Position numbers and translations under genes: made by a program | Shown: one piece after another, positions 37,394 to 47,078 of the stretch | Layout of the letters: every line of letters starts with the position of its first letter | Numbering within the stretch: position 1 is the first letter of the stretch | DNA from: JAGWAJ01 sp965215155 | Lineage (GTDB): Bacteria; Acidobacteriota; Vicinamibacteria; Vicinamibacterales; UBA8438 | Length of the DNA: 64,000 nt | Assembly (NCBI GenBank): GCA_965215155.1 | Contig: CBDCCY010000004.1 | Location: 3,286,001-3,350,000 of the forward strand | Reading direction: 5' to 3' | The notes under the pieces: generated by a model | Told to the model about the DNA's origin: nothing | The model's database searches: none | What the model saw: only the letters and a program-made list of their open reading frames with translations

Positions 37394-37684
37394 TCAAGTA
37401 CGGGTGTCTCTCTCCTCTTGGACGATCCGGACCGGTGCCTCGGTTCCGCAATCCGGCCCCGGAGTCGGTCGTGGGTCTTTTGCCACGGCCCCGCAGCCGA
37501 CGCCTTCGCCCAGACCTTCACGAAGCCCGAGGTGGCCGAGATACTCCGCCCATTCGACCATGAGCCTTCTCCGGCGCTCGAACAGGCCCGACCTCGCACA
37601 GGCTGCCTCGACCTTGTTCCCAACCTGCTGGAAGCTGCTCAGGAAGAGGCCGGCCCCGACGAGGAGCACCAGCGAGATCGTGAG
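37394..37684 (-). pseudogene. Chimeric remnant: ABC-permease transmembrane piece joined to tyrosine integrase C terminus
   Basis: The minus-strand frame first encodes LTISLVLLVGAGLFLSSFQQ, the start-of-helix pattern of MacB/ADOP-type permeases, and then KVEAACARSGLFERRRRLMV with EWAEYL, the C-terminal helix of P4-type tyrosine integrases, which follows the catalytic tyrosine in those proteins. No catalytic residues remain. It lies about 225 bp from tRNA-Lys, a usual kind of attachment site for such integrases. Both assignments rest on short motifs. Confidence 0.5.
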
Positions 37685-37908
37685 TTGACCGGCGCAACGT
37701 GAATCGCCTGTTCAAGGGGATCCTCCGGGACGTACGTCGTGCTGGCGCTGCAGCGGGACGCGGCCGCCAAGATCGACGCGATCCTGACGAGCTGAACCGG
37801 TAGGCGCGAATCGGCCGAGCGTCCGCCCGCGTCCGCCGGTGAACTCCTCCCGATCGGCAGTACGGCCAGCGCCTGGAGGGCGAAAGCGACGGATTCCCTA
37901 GGAAAGAG

Positions 37909-37984
37909 TGGTGAGCCGCCAGGGACTCGAACCCCGAACCCGCAGATTAAGAGTCTGCTGCTCTACCAGTTGAGCTAGCGGCCC
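37909..37984 (-). tRNA. tRNA-Lys (anticodon CTT), CCA encoded
   Basis: The minus strand folds as a full cloverleaf: acceptor GGGCCGC with GCGGCTC (one G-U pair), D-arm GCTCAACTGGTAGAGC, anticodon loop CTCTTAA giving CTT, and T-arm GGGGTTCGAGTCCC. Discriminator A is followed by an encoded CCA. Confidence 0.95.
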
Positions 37985-39029
37985 ACTCGTTGAAAACAAA
38001 GGACTCACGAACGATGCCGAAGTCGCTGCCAGCCGAAACTGCCAGCCAAACGGCCCGGGAAACAGTGGCACGACGGCTGGCAGAAGCGCCCGGAGCGAAC
38101 CCTGGCCGGCGCCGCAGGCGCAGCCCTGACCGGTTCCGTGCCGGCACGGCTTGCCCTTCAGTCGCCAGCATCATCAAGGCCTCAACAGATCCTAGCATGC
38201 CGCCTCCCGGCGGCCCGGTCGGCCTCCCGACGGACAAGCACGTTCATCGATCGACTCGACCCGTCCGCCTCGTGCTCGGCCGGGGGCCAGGCGAGCAGCT
38301 CTGGCTGTTCCAGCGCCCGGGAGCGCGGCGCACCGGGCCGTCTCGGGCGCCAGGCCGACATGACGGCCCTGAGTTATGGAGCCGACATGAACAATCCGTT
38401 TCTGCACACACACGTTTTATGCTCGATCCGCTAGGGTAGGAGCCGTGAGTTGGGTCCGGTTCGTGGGGACACGATCGTCGCAGTGCGGCGGCAGTCGGAG
38501 CGACGAGCTTCCCCGCGCCTGCGGGGGGATGGGCAGCGCGGACGGACGGCTACCGGCAGCGACCGGACGAACTCCCCTGCGCCCGCGGAGATGGGACCGA
38601 GGGAGCGCATCCGCGGCAATGCTGGCGGCGCGGTCATCCGAAGGCCTCCAACGCTGGCGCGTCGCGGGTGCCGGTCGGCGGCCCTGGACTTCCAGCGCGC
38701 TCAGTCCCTGGCGGGGGAGGGGCGACAACGGGCCGACGAAGCCCGACGGCCGCACAATGGCACTCGTGTTCCCTGCAAGGACCCTCGTTTCTACATTCGG
38801 TTAGGCAAGCCCGCAGGCACCCGGCGTCGTCTGTCGTACGACACTGAGCGGCCATGGCGAGCCGTCACCCCGCGGTCGTCCACCAAGTCACGGGGAACGC
38901 CGAGCATATCGATGAGACGGCCATTCTCCGTCTGGCGCTCCGGAAGGGGGTAAGGGGCGCCCGTCGAGTCACGCCTGCGCCACTCGAGGGTCCGCGCGGT
39001 CGGGTGGCGAAGGTGTCGTGAATGGCTCC
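37985..39029. other. About 1 kb without intact genes, between tRNA-Lys and IS4 remnant
   Basis: Several frames stay open on both strands, but none has a recognisable motif. The region holds the CRISPR-like repeats at 38445-38600. Confidence 0.4.
38445..38600 (+). CRISPR. Possible degenerate type I-E-like CRISPR remnant
   Basis: Two blocks, GAGCTTCCCCGCGCCTGCGG (from 38505) and GAACTCCCCTGCGCCCGCGG (from 38569), each followed by (G)AGATGGG-like or GGGGATGGG ends, resemble the palindromic 29-bp repeats of type I-E arrays. They are about 62 bp apart with a 32-bp gap, as in that type. A third, poorer match (GTGAGTTGGG...GTGGGGACACG) lies one period upstream. No cas genes are nearby and no further repeats follow. 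Confidence 0.3.
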
Positions 39030-39505
39030 GCCAGTGGCCGGCGTTCGACACGTCGAGCTGGAGAGCGTGGCAGCACCTCGTGCAAGCTCCAGCTCAGCCG
39101 CAGGACGAACCTCAGGCAGGCCAGCAGCAGGATCATGCACATGGCTACCCACAGTTGGGTCAGAACTGCGTCTCTGCGACCGGCCCGGGAAGCGCCTGAC
39201 CTTCAGGTGCTGCATCCGTCACCGCGACTTGTACGCATCGGCAATCGTCTTCCCCGCCCACGTCGTGTTGTTCGTCAGGAACACGCAGCTTTGCCTCGTT
39301 CTACGGTCCCGGTAGCGGATTCGCCGCAGCGGGTCGGGTCAGACACTGCGCGAAGCAGTCGAAGTCCGGATGCGCGCGGTCGAGCACCACGACGCTGCCG
39401 GCCGGGAACGCCCGTTCCGAACCCGCCGTGACACCCTCCGTCTTGCCGTCCGTGACCCGGACGAAGCTCGGCAGGCGCCTCGCCTGATCGATATCGACGG
39501 CCGGG
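39030..39505 (-). mobile_element. IS4-family transposase remnant
   Basis: Two frames on the minus strand encode IS4 transposase pieces: LPSFVRVTDGKTEGVTAG, FPAGSVVVLDRAHPDFDCF (the DRGYxD region with one catalytic Asp) and CVFLTNNTTWAGKTIADAYK, then HLKVRRFPGRSQ and QLWVAMCMILLLACLR. After AYKSR a stop appears and the helix with the catalytic Glu (WQIELFFKW in the family) is missing. No inverted repeats were found. It is a dead insertion sequence just upstream of the RND pump gene. Confidence 0.7.
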
Positions 39506-39542
39506 AGGTGGACATGACGCGCATCAGAGTTCGGAGAAATCC

Positions 39543-42500
39543 GTGAAGAGCATGATCGAGTGGTTCGCGCGCAACAGCGTCGCGGCCAATCTGATGATGG
39601 CGTTCATCGTCGCAAGCGGCATCCTCGCCACGACAACCGTCCGGGAAGAGCACTTTCCGGAGATGGCGCTGGATCGGATCCACGTCGAGGTTCCGTATCT
39701 CGGCGCCGCCCCGGAGGAAGTCGAGGAGGCCGTCAACGTCCGCATCGAGGAGGCGATCCAGGGCATCGACGGGATCAAGCGGATCCAGTCCACCGCGGCC
39801 GAGGGGATGGGCACGGTGACGATTGAATTGGAGCTGGGGGCCGATGCGCGCCGCGTCATGGACGACGTCAAGAGCAGGATCGACACCATCACGACGTTCC
39901 CGCTACAGGCGGAGAAACCGATCATTCGCGAACTGACCATCCGGCAGCAGGTCGTCGACATCGCGGTCTCCGGCGACATCGACCCGTTCACTCTGAAGCA
40001 GGTCGCCGAGCGGGTTCGCGACGATCTCGCCGCGATTCCCGAGATCACGCACGTCGACCTCGTGAGCGCGCCACCCTACGAGATCTCCATCGAGGTATCG
40101 GAGGACGATCTGCGGCGGCACGGACTGACGTTCGATCAGGTCGCCAACGCCGTCCGCCGCTCGTCGCTCGACCTTCCCGGCGGGTCGGTGCGCACGGAGC
40201 GCGGCGAGATCCTGCTGCGAACCATCGGCCAGGCCTACCGGGGCGCGGAATACGGGAGCCTGGTTCTCTGGACGCGAGCGGACGGCACCCGCCTGCACCT
40301 CGACGACGTGGCGACGGTCGTCGACGGCTTCGAGGAAACCGATCAGTATGCGCGGTTCGACGGCGAGCCGGCGATGATGGTCTCCGTCTTCCGGACCGGG
40401 GAACAGAGTGCGATCGAGCTCGCGGCGCTCGCCGGCGAGTACGTCGAGGAGGCGCAGGCGCGGCTGCCCGAAGGGGTAGCGCTCACGATCTGGCAGGACG
40501 CCGGCAGGCTGCTCGACAGCCGGTTGTCGCAGATGCTGCGGAGCGGCTTCGTGGGATTCGCGCTCGTGTTCCTGGTGCTCGCCCTGCTCGTGGATCTGCG
40601 CCTGGCGTTCTGGATCAGCATTGGCATCCCCGTCTCGTTCCTGGGCGGCATCGCGCTGATGCCGGCCCTGGGCGTTTCCGTCAACGAGGTATCGCTCTTC
40701 GCCTTCATTGTCGTAATCGGCATCGTCGTCGACGACGCGATCATCGTCGGCGAGAACATCCTCCGGCATCAGGAGGAGCACGGCGACGGCCTCCGCGGTT
40801 CCATCGAAGGCGCCTACGAGATCGCCAGGCCGGTCACTTTCGCCGTCCTCACGGGGGTGGCCGCGTTCATTCCGCTGTTGTTCGTTCCCGGCATGCTGGG
40901 CAAGCTCTTCCGGGTGATACCGCTGATCGTCATTCCGTGCCTCCTGTTCTCGCTGCTCGAGTCGCTGAACATCCTGCCCGCCCACCTGTCGTACATCCCG
41001 AAGCGCGTACGCAAGGGCCCGTGGCGGCGGTTCCAGTCGTCGCTCGCGAGCGGCCTGAGGCAATTCGTGCTGCGCGTGTACGGACCCGTCCTCGAAACGG
41101 CGCTCCGGTGGCGTTACCTGACGGCGTCGGTCGGCGTCGGCATCATGGTCGTCACCCTCGGCATGGTGCTGTCGGGTCGGCCGACCCTCGAGTTCCTCCC
41201 GTCGATCGAGGCGGAATTCATGTCGGCCTCCGTGACGATGCCCCAGGGGACGCCGGTCGACGCCACCGGGGAGGCAGTCGCGAAGATCGAGGCCGGTGCG
41301 GTCCGACTCCGGCAGCGGCTGCTCGAGGAGACCGGTCGGAACTACTTCCTGCACACGTCGGCAACCGTCGGCGACCAGCCGATGGCGGTACGGGGCGCAG
41401 GTCCCCTGGGCGGGGGCAGCGTCCTTGCGGCGTCCAACATCGGCGAAGTGGCGGTCGAGCTGCTTCCGGCGGGGCAGCGCGTCTATACCAGCGAGCAGCT
41501 CGGTCTCATGTGGCGCGACGCCAGCGGCCCGATTCCCGAAGCGGTCGACGTCAACTTCTCGATGAGCATCATGAACCCGGGGAGCGACATCGACGTGCAG
41601 CTCGCGGGGCCCGACCTCGATCTCCTGCGGGCGGCGGCGGAGGACGTCAAGCAGCGACTCCGAGAGTACGCCGGCGTCTACGAGGTGTCCGATTCGTTCC
41701 GTGCCGGCAAGGAGGAAATGCAGCTCGGCATCAAGCCGGCGGCGGAAAGCCTGGGCCTGAAGCTGCAGGACCTCGGACTGCAGGTGCGCCAGGCCTTCTA
41801 CGGCGAGGAGGCGCAACGGATCCAGCGCGGCCGGGACGAAGTCCGCGTCATGGTCCGCTATCCGCGGGACGAGCGGCGATCGCTCGGCAACCTCGAGAGC
41901 ATGCGCATCCGGACGCCGGACGGCGGCGAGGTGCCGTTCAGCCAGGTCGCGGTGGTCGAGCCCGGACGCGGGTTCGCGTCGATCCGGCGCGTGGACCGGA
42001 ACCGCGCGGTCAATGTGACCGCCTCGGTCGATCCTGCCGTGACCTCCGCGGGAAGCGTCATCGCCGACCTCGACGCGCGCGTCATGCCGGAGGTGGTGGC
42101 CCGGCACCAGGGCGTGCAGTACACGTTCGAGGGGGCCATAGCCGAGCAGCGGGACGTCATGGGCGGGCTCGCGCAGGGGTTCGTGCTGGCCCTGCTGATG
42201 ATCTACACGCTGCTGGCGGTGCCGCTCAGGTCCTTCGCGCAGCCGCTCATCATCATGAGCGCCGTCCCGTTCGGCCTCATGGGCGCCGTCTGGGGGCACA
42301 TCGCCCTGGGACTGAACCTGTCGGCAATGTCGATGCTCGGACTCGTCGCCCTGACCGGCGTCGTCGTCAACGACAGCCTGGTCATGGTCGACTTCATCAA
42401 CCGGGCCCGAAGTACGCATGCCGACGTCGGGTGGATGGCCCGGCGGGCCGGCGCGGGTCCTTCGAACTGGCCCCTGTTCGACTCGGTCGGCCTCCACCTC

Positions 42501-42746
42501 GCGGTGCGCGAGGCGGGCGTCATCCGCTTCCGGCCGATCGTCCTGACGTCGCTCACGACCTTCTTCGGCCTCGCGCCGCGAATCTGGAACACGAGCTTCG
42601 ACGGGGCGTTCATGGTGCCGATGGCGGTCTCGCTCGGCTTCGGCGTGCTCTTCGCCACCTTCATCACGCTGATTCTGTTGCCGGCGGCGTACGTGATTCT
42701 GGACGACCTGCATTTCCTGTGCCGGTGGGCGGATCGACACGGCTGA
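39543..42746 (+). CDS. RND (AcrB/MdtC-like) efflux pump inner-membrane protein
   Basis: A 1067-residue RND permease. It has twelve predicted membrane spans in the 1+5, 1+5 pattern, the proton-relay Asp pair in TM4 (VIGIVVDDAIIVGENI, about 396-400) and two large periplasmic loops. The family is HAE1/heavy-metal-like or drug efflux. There is no adaptor (HlyD-type) or TolC gene beside it; an IS4 remnant lies upstream where an adaptor is often found. It is intact despite the surrounding decay. The closing of the gene is followed in 66 bp by a PQQ-like gene on the same strand. Confidence 0.92.
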   Translation: MKSMIEWFARNSVAANLMMAFIVASGILATTTVREEHFPEMALDRIHVEVPYLGAAPEEVEEAVNVRIEEAIQGIDGIKRIQSTAAEGMGTVTIELELGADARRVMDDVKSRIDTITTFPLQAEKPIIRELTIRQQVVDIAVSGDIDPFTLKQVAERVRDDLAAIPEITHVDLVSAPPYEISIEVSEDDLRRHGLTFDQVANAVRRSSLDLPGGSVRTERGEILLRTIGQAYRGAEYGSLVLWTRADGTRLHLDDVATVVDGFEETDQYARFDGEPAMMVSVFRTGEQSAIELAALAGEYVEEAQARLPEGVALTIWQDAGRLLDSRLSQMLRSGFVGFALVFLVLALLVDLRLAFWISIGIPVSFLGGIALMPALGVSVNEVSLFAFIVVIGIVVDDAIIVGENILRHQEEHGDGLRGSIEGAYEIARPVTFAVLTGVAAFIPLLFVPGMLGKLFRVIPLIVIPCLLFSLLESLNILPAHLSYIPKRVRKGPWRRFQSSLASGLRQFVLRVYGPVLETALRWRYLTASVGVGIMVVTLGMVLSGRPTLEFLPSIEAEFMSASVTMPQGTPVDATGEAVAKIEAGAVRLRQRLLEETGRNYFLHTSATVGDQPMAVRGAGPLGGGSVLAASNIGEVAVELLPAGQRVYTSEQLGLMWRDASGPIPEAVDVNFSMSIMNPGSDIDVQLAGPDLDLLRAAAEDVKQRLREYAGVYEVSDSFRAGKEEMQLGIKPAAESLGLKLQDLGLQVRQAFYGEEAQRIQRGRDEVRVMVRYPRDERRSLGNLESMRIRTPDGGEVPFSQVAVVEPGRGFASIRRVDRNRAVNVTASVDPAVTSAGSVIADLDARVMPEVVARHQGVQYTFEGAIAEQRDVMGGLAQGFVLALLMIYTLLAVPLRSFAQPLIIMSAVPFGLMGAVWGHIALGLNLSAMSMLGLVALTGVVVNDSLVMVDFINRARSTHADVGWMARRAGAGPSNWPLFDSVGLHLAVREAGVIRFRPIVLTSLTTFFGLAPRIWNTSFDGAFMVPMAVSLGFGVLFATFITLILLPAAYVILDDLHFLCRWADRHG

Positions 42747-42812
42747 TCCCGTGCCCTACACTGACCAGGCGGAATTGGCCGCTCGTCGGCCCGGGACAAT
42801 CGGGAGTCGCTG

Positions 42813-44186
42813 ATGTCTGACCGTCGTACGCCCCGCCGGATGATCGCGGCGCTCGCTTGCGCCGTCGCCTGCCTCCTGACCGCCGTGCTCGACGCCGAGG
42901 ACTGGCCGCAGTGGCGCGGCATCGACCGGTCCGCCGTGTGGCGCGAAACCGGCATCGTGGAGCGCTTCGCCGAGGGCGGGCTCCTCGTCAAGTGGCGCAC
43001 CCCGGTGCGCGCCGGCTTCGCCGGTCCGGCCGTCGCCGGCGGACGGGTCTTCGTCCCCGACTACCGGGAGACGCCGGGCACCCGCACGATGGACGGGCAC
43101 GAGCGGCTCGTGGCGCTCGACGAGGAGACGGGAGCGGTCCTCTGGACGCGGGAATGGCCGGCCACCTACCGCAACATCGTCCCGGTGTTCGCCACCGGCC
43201 CGCGCGCCACGCCGACCGTGGACGGCGACCGCGTGTACGTCCTCGGGGCGGCCGGCATGCTGTCGTGCTTCGACACCGCCAGCGGGGATCTGATCTGGCA
43301 GATCGACACGGTGGCCGACTACGACGTCACCGTGCCCGTCTACGGCGTCGCGCACTCGCCGCTCGTGGAGGACGCACTCCTGATCACGCTGCTCGGCGGC
43401 GAGCCCGACGCCATGGTGGTGGCGTTCGACAAGGCAACGGGCGCCGAGGTGTGGCGCGCGCTCGACACGAACGCGGAAGCGGGCTACTCCTCGCCGATCG
43501 TGACCACCGCGGGGGGCGTGCGGCAGTTGATCGTCTGGCACCCGGCCGGGGTCACGTCGCTCGATCCGGCCACCGGCCGCACCTGGTGGGAACACGACTT
43601 CCCCCTGGCGAGCGGGCTGACGATCGGCACGCCGGTCCGCAGCGGGCGCTACCTGCTCATCACGCAGGTGGAGAACGGCGGCCTCATGCTGGCCCTCAAC
43701 CCGGACCGCCCGGCGGCGCGGACGGTCTGGACCGGCGCCAACCCCAACCGCACCGACCGCCCGGTGCAGCGATCCATGACGTCGACGCCCATCGTGGTGG
43801 GCGACGCGATCTACGGGCTCAACAGCTACGGCGAGCTGCGCGGCGTCGACGCGACGACCGGCGAGCGGCTGTGGTCGAGCGACCAGCTCGTGCCCCAGGA
43901 CCGCTGGGCGAGCTCGCACCTCGTGCAGCACGGGGACCGCGCGTTCATCTCCGTCGAGACCGGCGACCTCGTCATCGCGCGCTTCTCGCCGGCCGGCTAC
44001 GAGGAGGTCGACCGGACGCACCTGCTGACGCCCACCACCCGGACCCGCGGCGGCGGCTCCGGTCGCTGGAGGCACGTGGACCGCCCGGTCCTGTGGGCGC
44101 ACCCGGCGTACGCGAACCGCCACGTCATCGCACGCAACGACGCCGAGGTCGTGCGCCTGTCGCTGGCCGCCGCGGACTACGAGTAG
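42813..44186 (+). CDS. Secreted PQQ-like beta-propeller protein (outer-membrane assembly/quinoprotein type)
   Basis: A 457-residue exported protein. Signal peptide about 1-28 (ending VLDAED); then WPQWRG and propeller blades with the pattern LVALDEETGAVLWTREW and LSCFDTASGDLIWQID. These WD-like PQQ blades are typical of Acidobacteria/Planctomycetes secreted proteins. No PQQ-dehydrogenase catalytic residues are evident, so it may be structural. It may be cotranscribed with the RND pump. Confidence 0.88.
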   Translation: MSDRRTPRRMIAALACAVACLLTAVLDAEDWPQWRGIDRSAVWRETGIVERFAEGGLLVKWRTPVRAGFAGPAVAGGRVFVPDYRETPGTRTMDGHERLVALDEETGAVLWTREWPATYRNIVPVFATGPRATPTVDGDRVYVLGAAGMLSCFDTASGDLIWQIDTVADYDVTVPVYGVAHSPLVEDALLITLLGGEPDAMVVAFDKATGAEVWRALDTNAEAGYSSPIVTTAGGVRQLIVWHPAGVTSLDPATGRTWWEHDFPLASGLTIGTPVRSGRYLLITQVENGGLMLALNPDRPAARTVWTGANPNRTDRPVQRSMTSTPIVVGDAIYGLNSYGELRGVDATTGERLWSSDQLVPQDRWASSHLVQHGDRAFISVETGDLVIARFSPAGYEEVDRTHLLTPTTRTRGGGSGRWRHVDRPVLWAHPAYANRHVIARNDAEVVRLSLAAADYE

Positions 44187-44199
44187 GGCCAGACGCTCG

Positions 44200-44275
44200 A
44201 GCCTGCGCCGCAGCGCGTGCCATGGAGGACTCCGTGCGGGCGCAGACTCCCAACGCGCCCGTCGGGGCGCGTCAG
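44200..44275 (-). repeat. Dispersed palindromic repeat, copy C
   Basis: On the minus strand: a GC hairpin GCGCCCCGACGGGCGCG, then TTGGGAGTCTGCGC, and GGCGCAGGCTC 35 bases on. It shares the hairpin and TTGGGAGTCTGCGC with copies A and B. It lies just beyond the stop of the PQQ-like gene. Confidence 0.65.
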
Positions 44276-44333
44276 AACGTCGCGATCGTAGCGACCGCGG
44301 CGCCTGTCTCGCCGCGTGCGATCTCGAGCCGCG

Positions 44334-47054
44334 CTACGGGACGACATCGCCTTCCGCGTTCGGCTCGTCGAGCGGCGGGCGGAACGCGATGGGGATGCGC
44401 TCGGCGAAGTCGCGGAAGTGCCGCTCGGCCTCGGCGTCGCGCCCGAGGCGGCGGGCCACCGCGCCCTGGTAGTAGCTGAGCCCGGCCGTCACGAAGTCCC
44501 GTTCGGAGGCACTGAGCCGCGCCAGGTGCGGGTCGCCGGCGGGCGGCGCCAGTTCCGCCAGGCGGCGGAAGAACGCCGCCAACTCACTGAAGTGGAACCA
44601 GCCCGTCGTCCCCGCGCGCTCCTCGCGCTGGGTCACCGGCGCCAGGTACTCGACGAGCGGCCGGTCGTCGGTGTTGATGGGGCCGGGAGGAATCAGTCCG
44701 TCGGCTGCCGACAGGTTCCCGGCGTAGAACGGGAGCGTCACCGCGAGCGCGGTGGCGTCGGGGAGCGGCGCCCCGCCGCTCAGGTGCACTCCGTTGCGCG
44801 CGATTACCGTCGGGTCGAGCGCCGTCGGCTCGGTCGCGCCGACGAAGGCCGCGAACGGGAGCTCCGCGCTGAAGCTGCCGCGCCACAGCGTCACCTGCTC
44901 GAAGACGTCCAGCAGGGTACGCGCCACCAGGTCGAATTCGCGGCGCGACACCTGAAACAGCGGAAACCACTGGACGAACACCCCGCCGGCGGCCAGCCGG
45001 TCGCGCGCCGCCGCGAAGTGCTCGCGGCTGTAGAGGTTGCCGACGCCGGCCCGCCACGGGATGAACAGGTCGGCGAGGATCACGTCGTAGCGCTCCGCCG
45101 TGCCCAGCAGGTGGTTGCGGGCGTCGCAGGCCCGGACCGACGCCCGCGGGTCGGAGAAGAGCCCGCCGCTCGGCACGTCGAAGTACGCGGCCGCGGCCGC
45201 GATCACGTCGGGTGCGATCTCGCAGACCAGGAGCCGTTCGACCGGGTGGCGTAGCGCGGTCCCCGCGGTGATGCCCGTGCCGAGGCCCAGCAGGAAGACC
45301 GCGCGCGGGTCCGGGTGGGTCATCAGCGGGAGCAGGGCCTGGTTCTGTTCCTGTTCCATGGAGCCCGTCCCGCCCAGCGTGTAGAAGTTGTTCATCTTCA
45401 GGCGCCGGTTCCCGGCGCGCTCGGTGACGGCGACGACGCCGTCGGGCCCCTCCCAGGTGGCGATCAGCGCCTCGCCGCGATCCGCGGCGACGCCGACCAG
45501 GGGCAGGCGCGAGGCGTCGAGCGCAGTGCCGAGGAGGGCCAGGGCGCCGACCGAGGCCGCGGCGGGCACGAGCCGCGCGCGAGGAGTCGGCCACGCGCGC
45601 CAGGCGGTCGCCAGGGCCAGCAGCAGGTAGCCGGCGGCGATCGACCGGAGGCTGTTCCAGAGGCCGATCGTTCCGAGCAGAACGAAGCCCGCCGCGAGCG
45701 CGCCGACCACGCCGCCGGCCGTGTTGAGCGCACCGAGACGTCCGATGACCGTGCCCGGCGCCGCGGGGGATCCCTCCGACGCGCGCAGCAGGTAGGGGAA
45801 GACGCTGCCGAGCAGGGCCGCCGGCACGAACAGCAGCAGCATCGCGTTGGCGAAGATCGAGACGATGTAGGAGATCCAGGCGTCACCGGTGGCCAGGGTG
45901 CTGAGCCCGTCCGTCAGACGGTGAAAGGCGAAGGGCGTTGCCGCGACGCCGAGCCCCGTCAGCGTGAGGAGCGTCCAGAGCACTCGCGCCGGCGCCGCCC
46001 GTACCCGGCAGAGGCGGTTCGCTACGGCCGAGCCGGCCGCCAGCGCGGCCAGGAACACGACGAGGATGGCCGAGAAGGTGTAGACGGAGTTCTGCAGGAC
46101 CTGGGCGAACATCCGCGTCCAGAGGACCTCGAGCCCGAGTGCGAGCAGGCCGGACAGAACGGCAACGGCGGCGAGCCAGGCGGGGCTGGCCGCGCCGGCG
46201 GCGACGGGGGCGGCGGCCGCGGCCACGGCCGGCGAGCGGCTTCGCGAGGTCCTGGCCCGCCGCGCGGCAGGCGCAGGTCGGTCGGCGGCAACGTCCGGGT
46301 CCCCCGCGGCGCCGCCCTCGTCGCCGCGCGACCAGCGCCAGGCGATGACGGCGACGGCCACGTTGACGGCCATGGCCAGCAGATACGCGCGGTCGAAGCC
46401 GAGCGCGGGCGGCAGCACGAACCCGGCGAGGAACGCGCCGCTGGCCGCGCCGATCGTGTTGACCGCGTACAACCGCGATCCGTGGCGCCCGAGCTCGTGG
46501 GGCCGTCGGACCAGGTGTTGCCCCAGGACCGGCAGCGTGCCGCCCATCAGGGCGGCCGGGGGCAGGAGCACGAGCGTCGCCAAGGCGATGCGGAAGGCGT
46601 TGAAGGCGGCGGGGCGGTCGACCAGCGCGTCGTAGGCCGGACCGTAGAGCAGAAAGTAGACCTCGAGCAGCACGAAGTACAGCGCCGCCGCCGCGGCGAT
46701 CCCCAGCTCGAGCCAGGCATACGCGCGCAGCGGCGAGCGCAGGTGCGGCGACCAGCGCCCGAAGACCGCGCCCCCGACCGCCAGGCCGAGAAAGAAGACG
46801 GCGAGCGTCGTGGAGGCCGCGTATGCCGTGCTCCCGAACAGCAGGCTCAGCTCCTTGAGCCAGAGCACCTCGTAGACGAGGCTGGCCGCACCGGACAGGA
46901 AGACGAGACCGGCCAGGGGTCTGCGCCGTAGAACGGCGCGGGCTCCTGGAGGATTGGGTTGGGCTCCGAGCGGAGCCGCAGGCGACGAATGGCGGGCCAG
47001 GCCCACGTGGCGCGGGGCAGCGTTCGACCGCGGGGGCGGCGGCGCCACTTGCAT
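44334..47054 (-). CDS. Fused MFS-type membrane protein and spermidine-synthase-like methyltransferase domain
   Basis: A 906-residue protein if started at ATG 47054. Residues about 45-560 form about twelve to fourteen hydrophobic spans (SGAASLVYEVLWLKEL near the start) and a long loop. Residues about 580-830 form a Rossmann fold with FLLGLGTGITAGT and the spermidine-synthase-like blocks VCEIAPDVIAAA and DVILADLFIPW. Such fusions are known (SpeE-like with integral membrane domain) in many bacteria; function is unsettled. The first ~45 residues are Pro/Arg-rich and overlap repeat copy F, so the true start may be about 46918-46930, without the repeat. Confidence 0.85.
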   Translation of the reverse strand: MQVAPPPPRSNAAPRHVGLARHSSPAAPLGAQPNPPGARAVLRRRPLAGLVFLSGAASLVYEVLWLKELSLLFGSTAYAASTTLAVFFLGLAVGGAVFGRWSPHLRSPLRAYAWLELGIAAAAALYFVLLEVYFLLYGPAYDALVDRPAAFNAFRIALATLVLLPPAALMGGTLPVLGQHLVRRPHELGRHGSRLYAVNTIGAASGAFLAGFVLPPALGFDRAYLLAMAVNVAVAVIAWRWSRGDEGGAAGDPDVAADRPAPAARRARTSRSRSPAVAAAAAPVAAGAASPAWLAAVAVLSGLLALGLEVLWTRMFAQVLQNSVYTFSAILVVFLAALAAGSAVANRLCRVRAAPARVLWTLLTLTGLGVAATPFAFHRLTDGLSTLATGDAWISYIVSIFANAMLLLFVPAALLGSVFPYLLRASEGSPAAPGTVIGRLGALNTAGGVVGALAAGFVLLGTIGLWNSLRSIAAGYLLLALATAWRAWPTPRARLVPAAASVGALALLGTALDASRLPLVGVAADRGEALIATWEGPDGVVAVTERAGNRRLKMNNFYTLGGTGSMEQEQNQALLPLMTHPDPRAVFLLGLGTGITAGTALRHPVERLLVCEIAPDVIAAAAAYFDVPSGGLFSDPRASVRACDARNHLLGTAERYDVILADLFIPWRAGVGNLYSREHFAAARDRLAAGGVFVQWFPLFQVSRREFDLVARTLLDVFEQVTLWRGSFSAELPFAAFVGATEPTALDPTVIARNGVHLSGGAPLPDATALAVTLPFYAGNLSAADGLIPPGPINTDDRPLVEYLAPVTQREERAGTTGWFHFSELAAFFRRLAELAPPAGDPHLARLSASERDFVTAGLSYYQGAVARRLGRDAEAERHFRDFAERIPIAFRPPLDEPNAEGDVVP
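46914..46988 (-). repeat. Dispersed palindromic repeat, copy F
   Basis: On the minus strand: CGTCGCCTGCGGCTCCGCT at one end (as in copy E) and CTACGGCGCAGACCCCTGG at the other (as in copy D). It lies inside the 5' end of the fused MFS gene frame and adds codons there if the upstream start is used. Confidence 0.65.
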
Positions 47055-47078
47055 GACGGTCCGATGATATTCGATCCA

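Noticed and set aside
37394..37669. A 91-residue membrane protein
   Set aside because: The sequence is better explained as two joined fragments (permease helix and integrase tail).
39903..42740. A 945-codon open frame opposite the RND gene
   Set aside because: Low-complexity His/Arg/Asp/Gly composition and complete overlap with a well-supported transporter gene.
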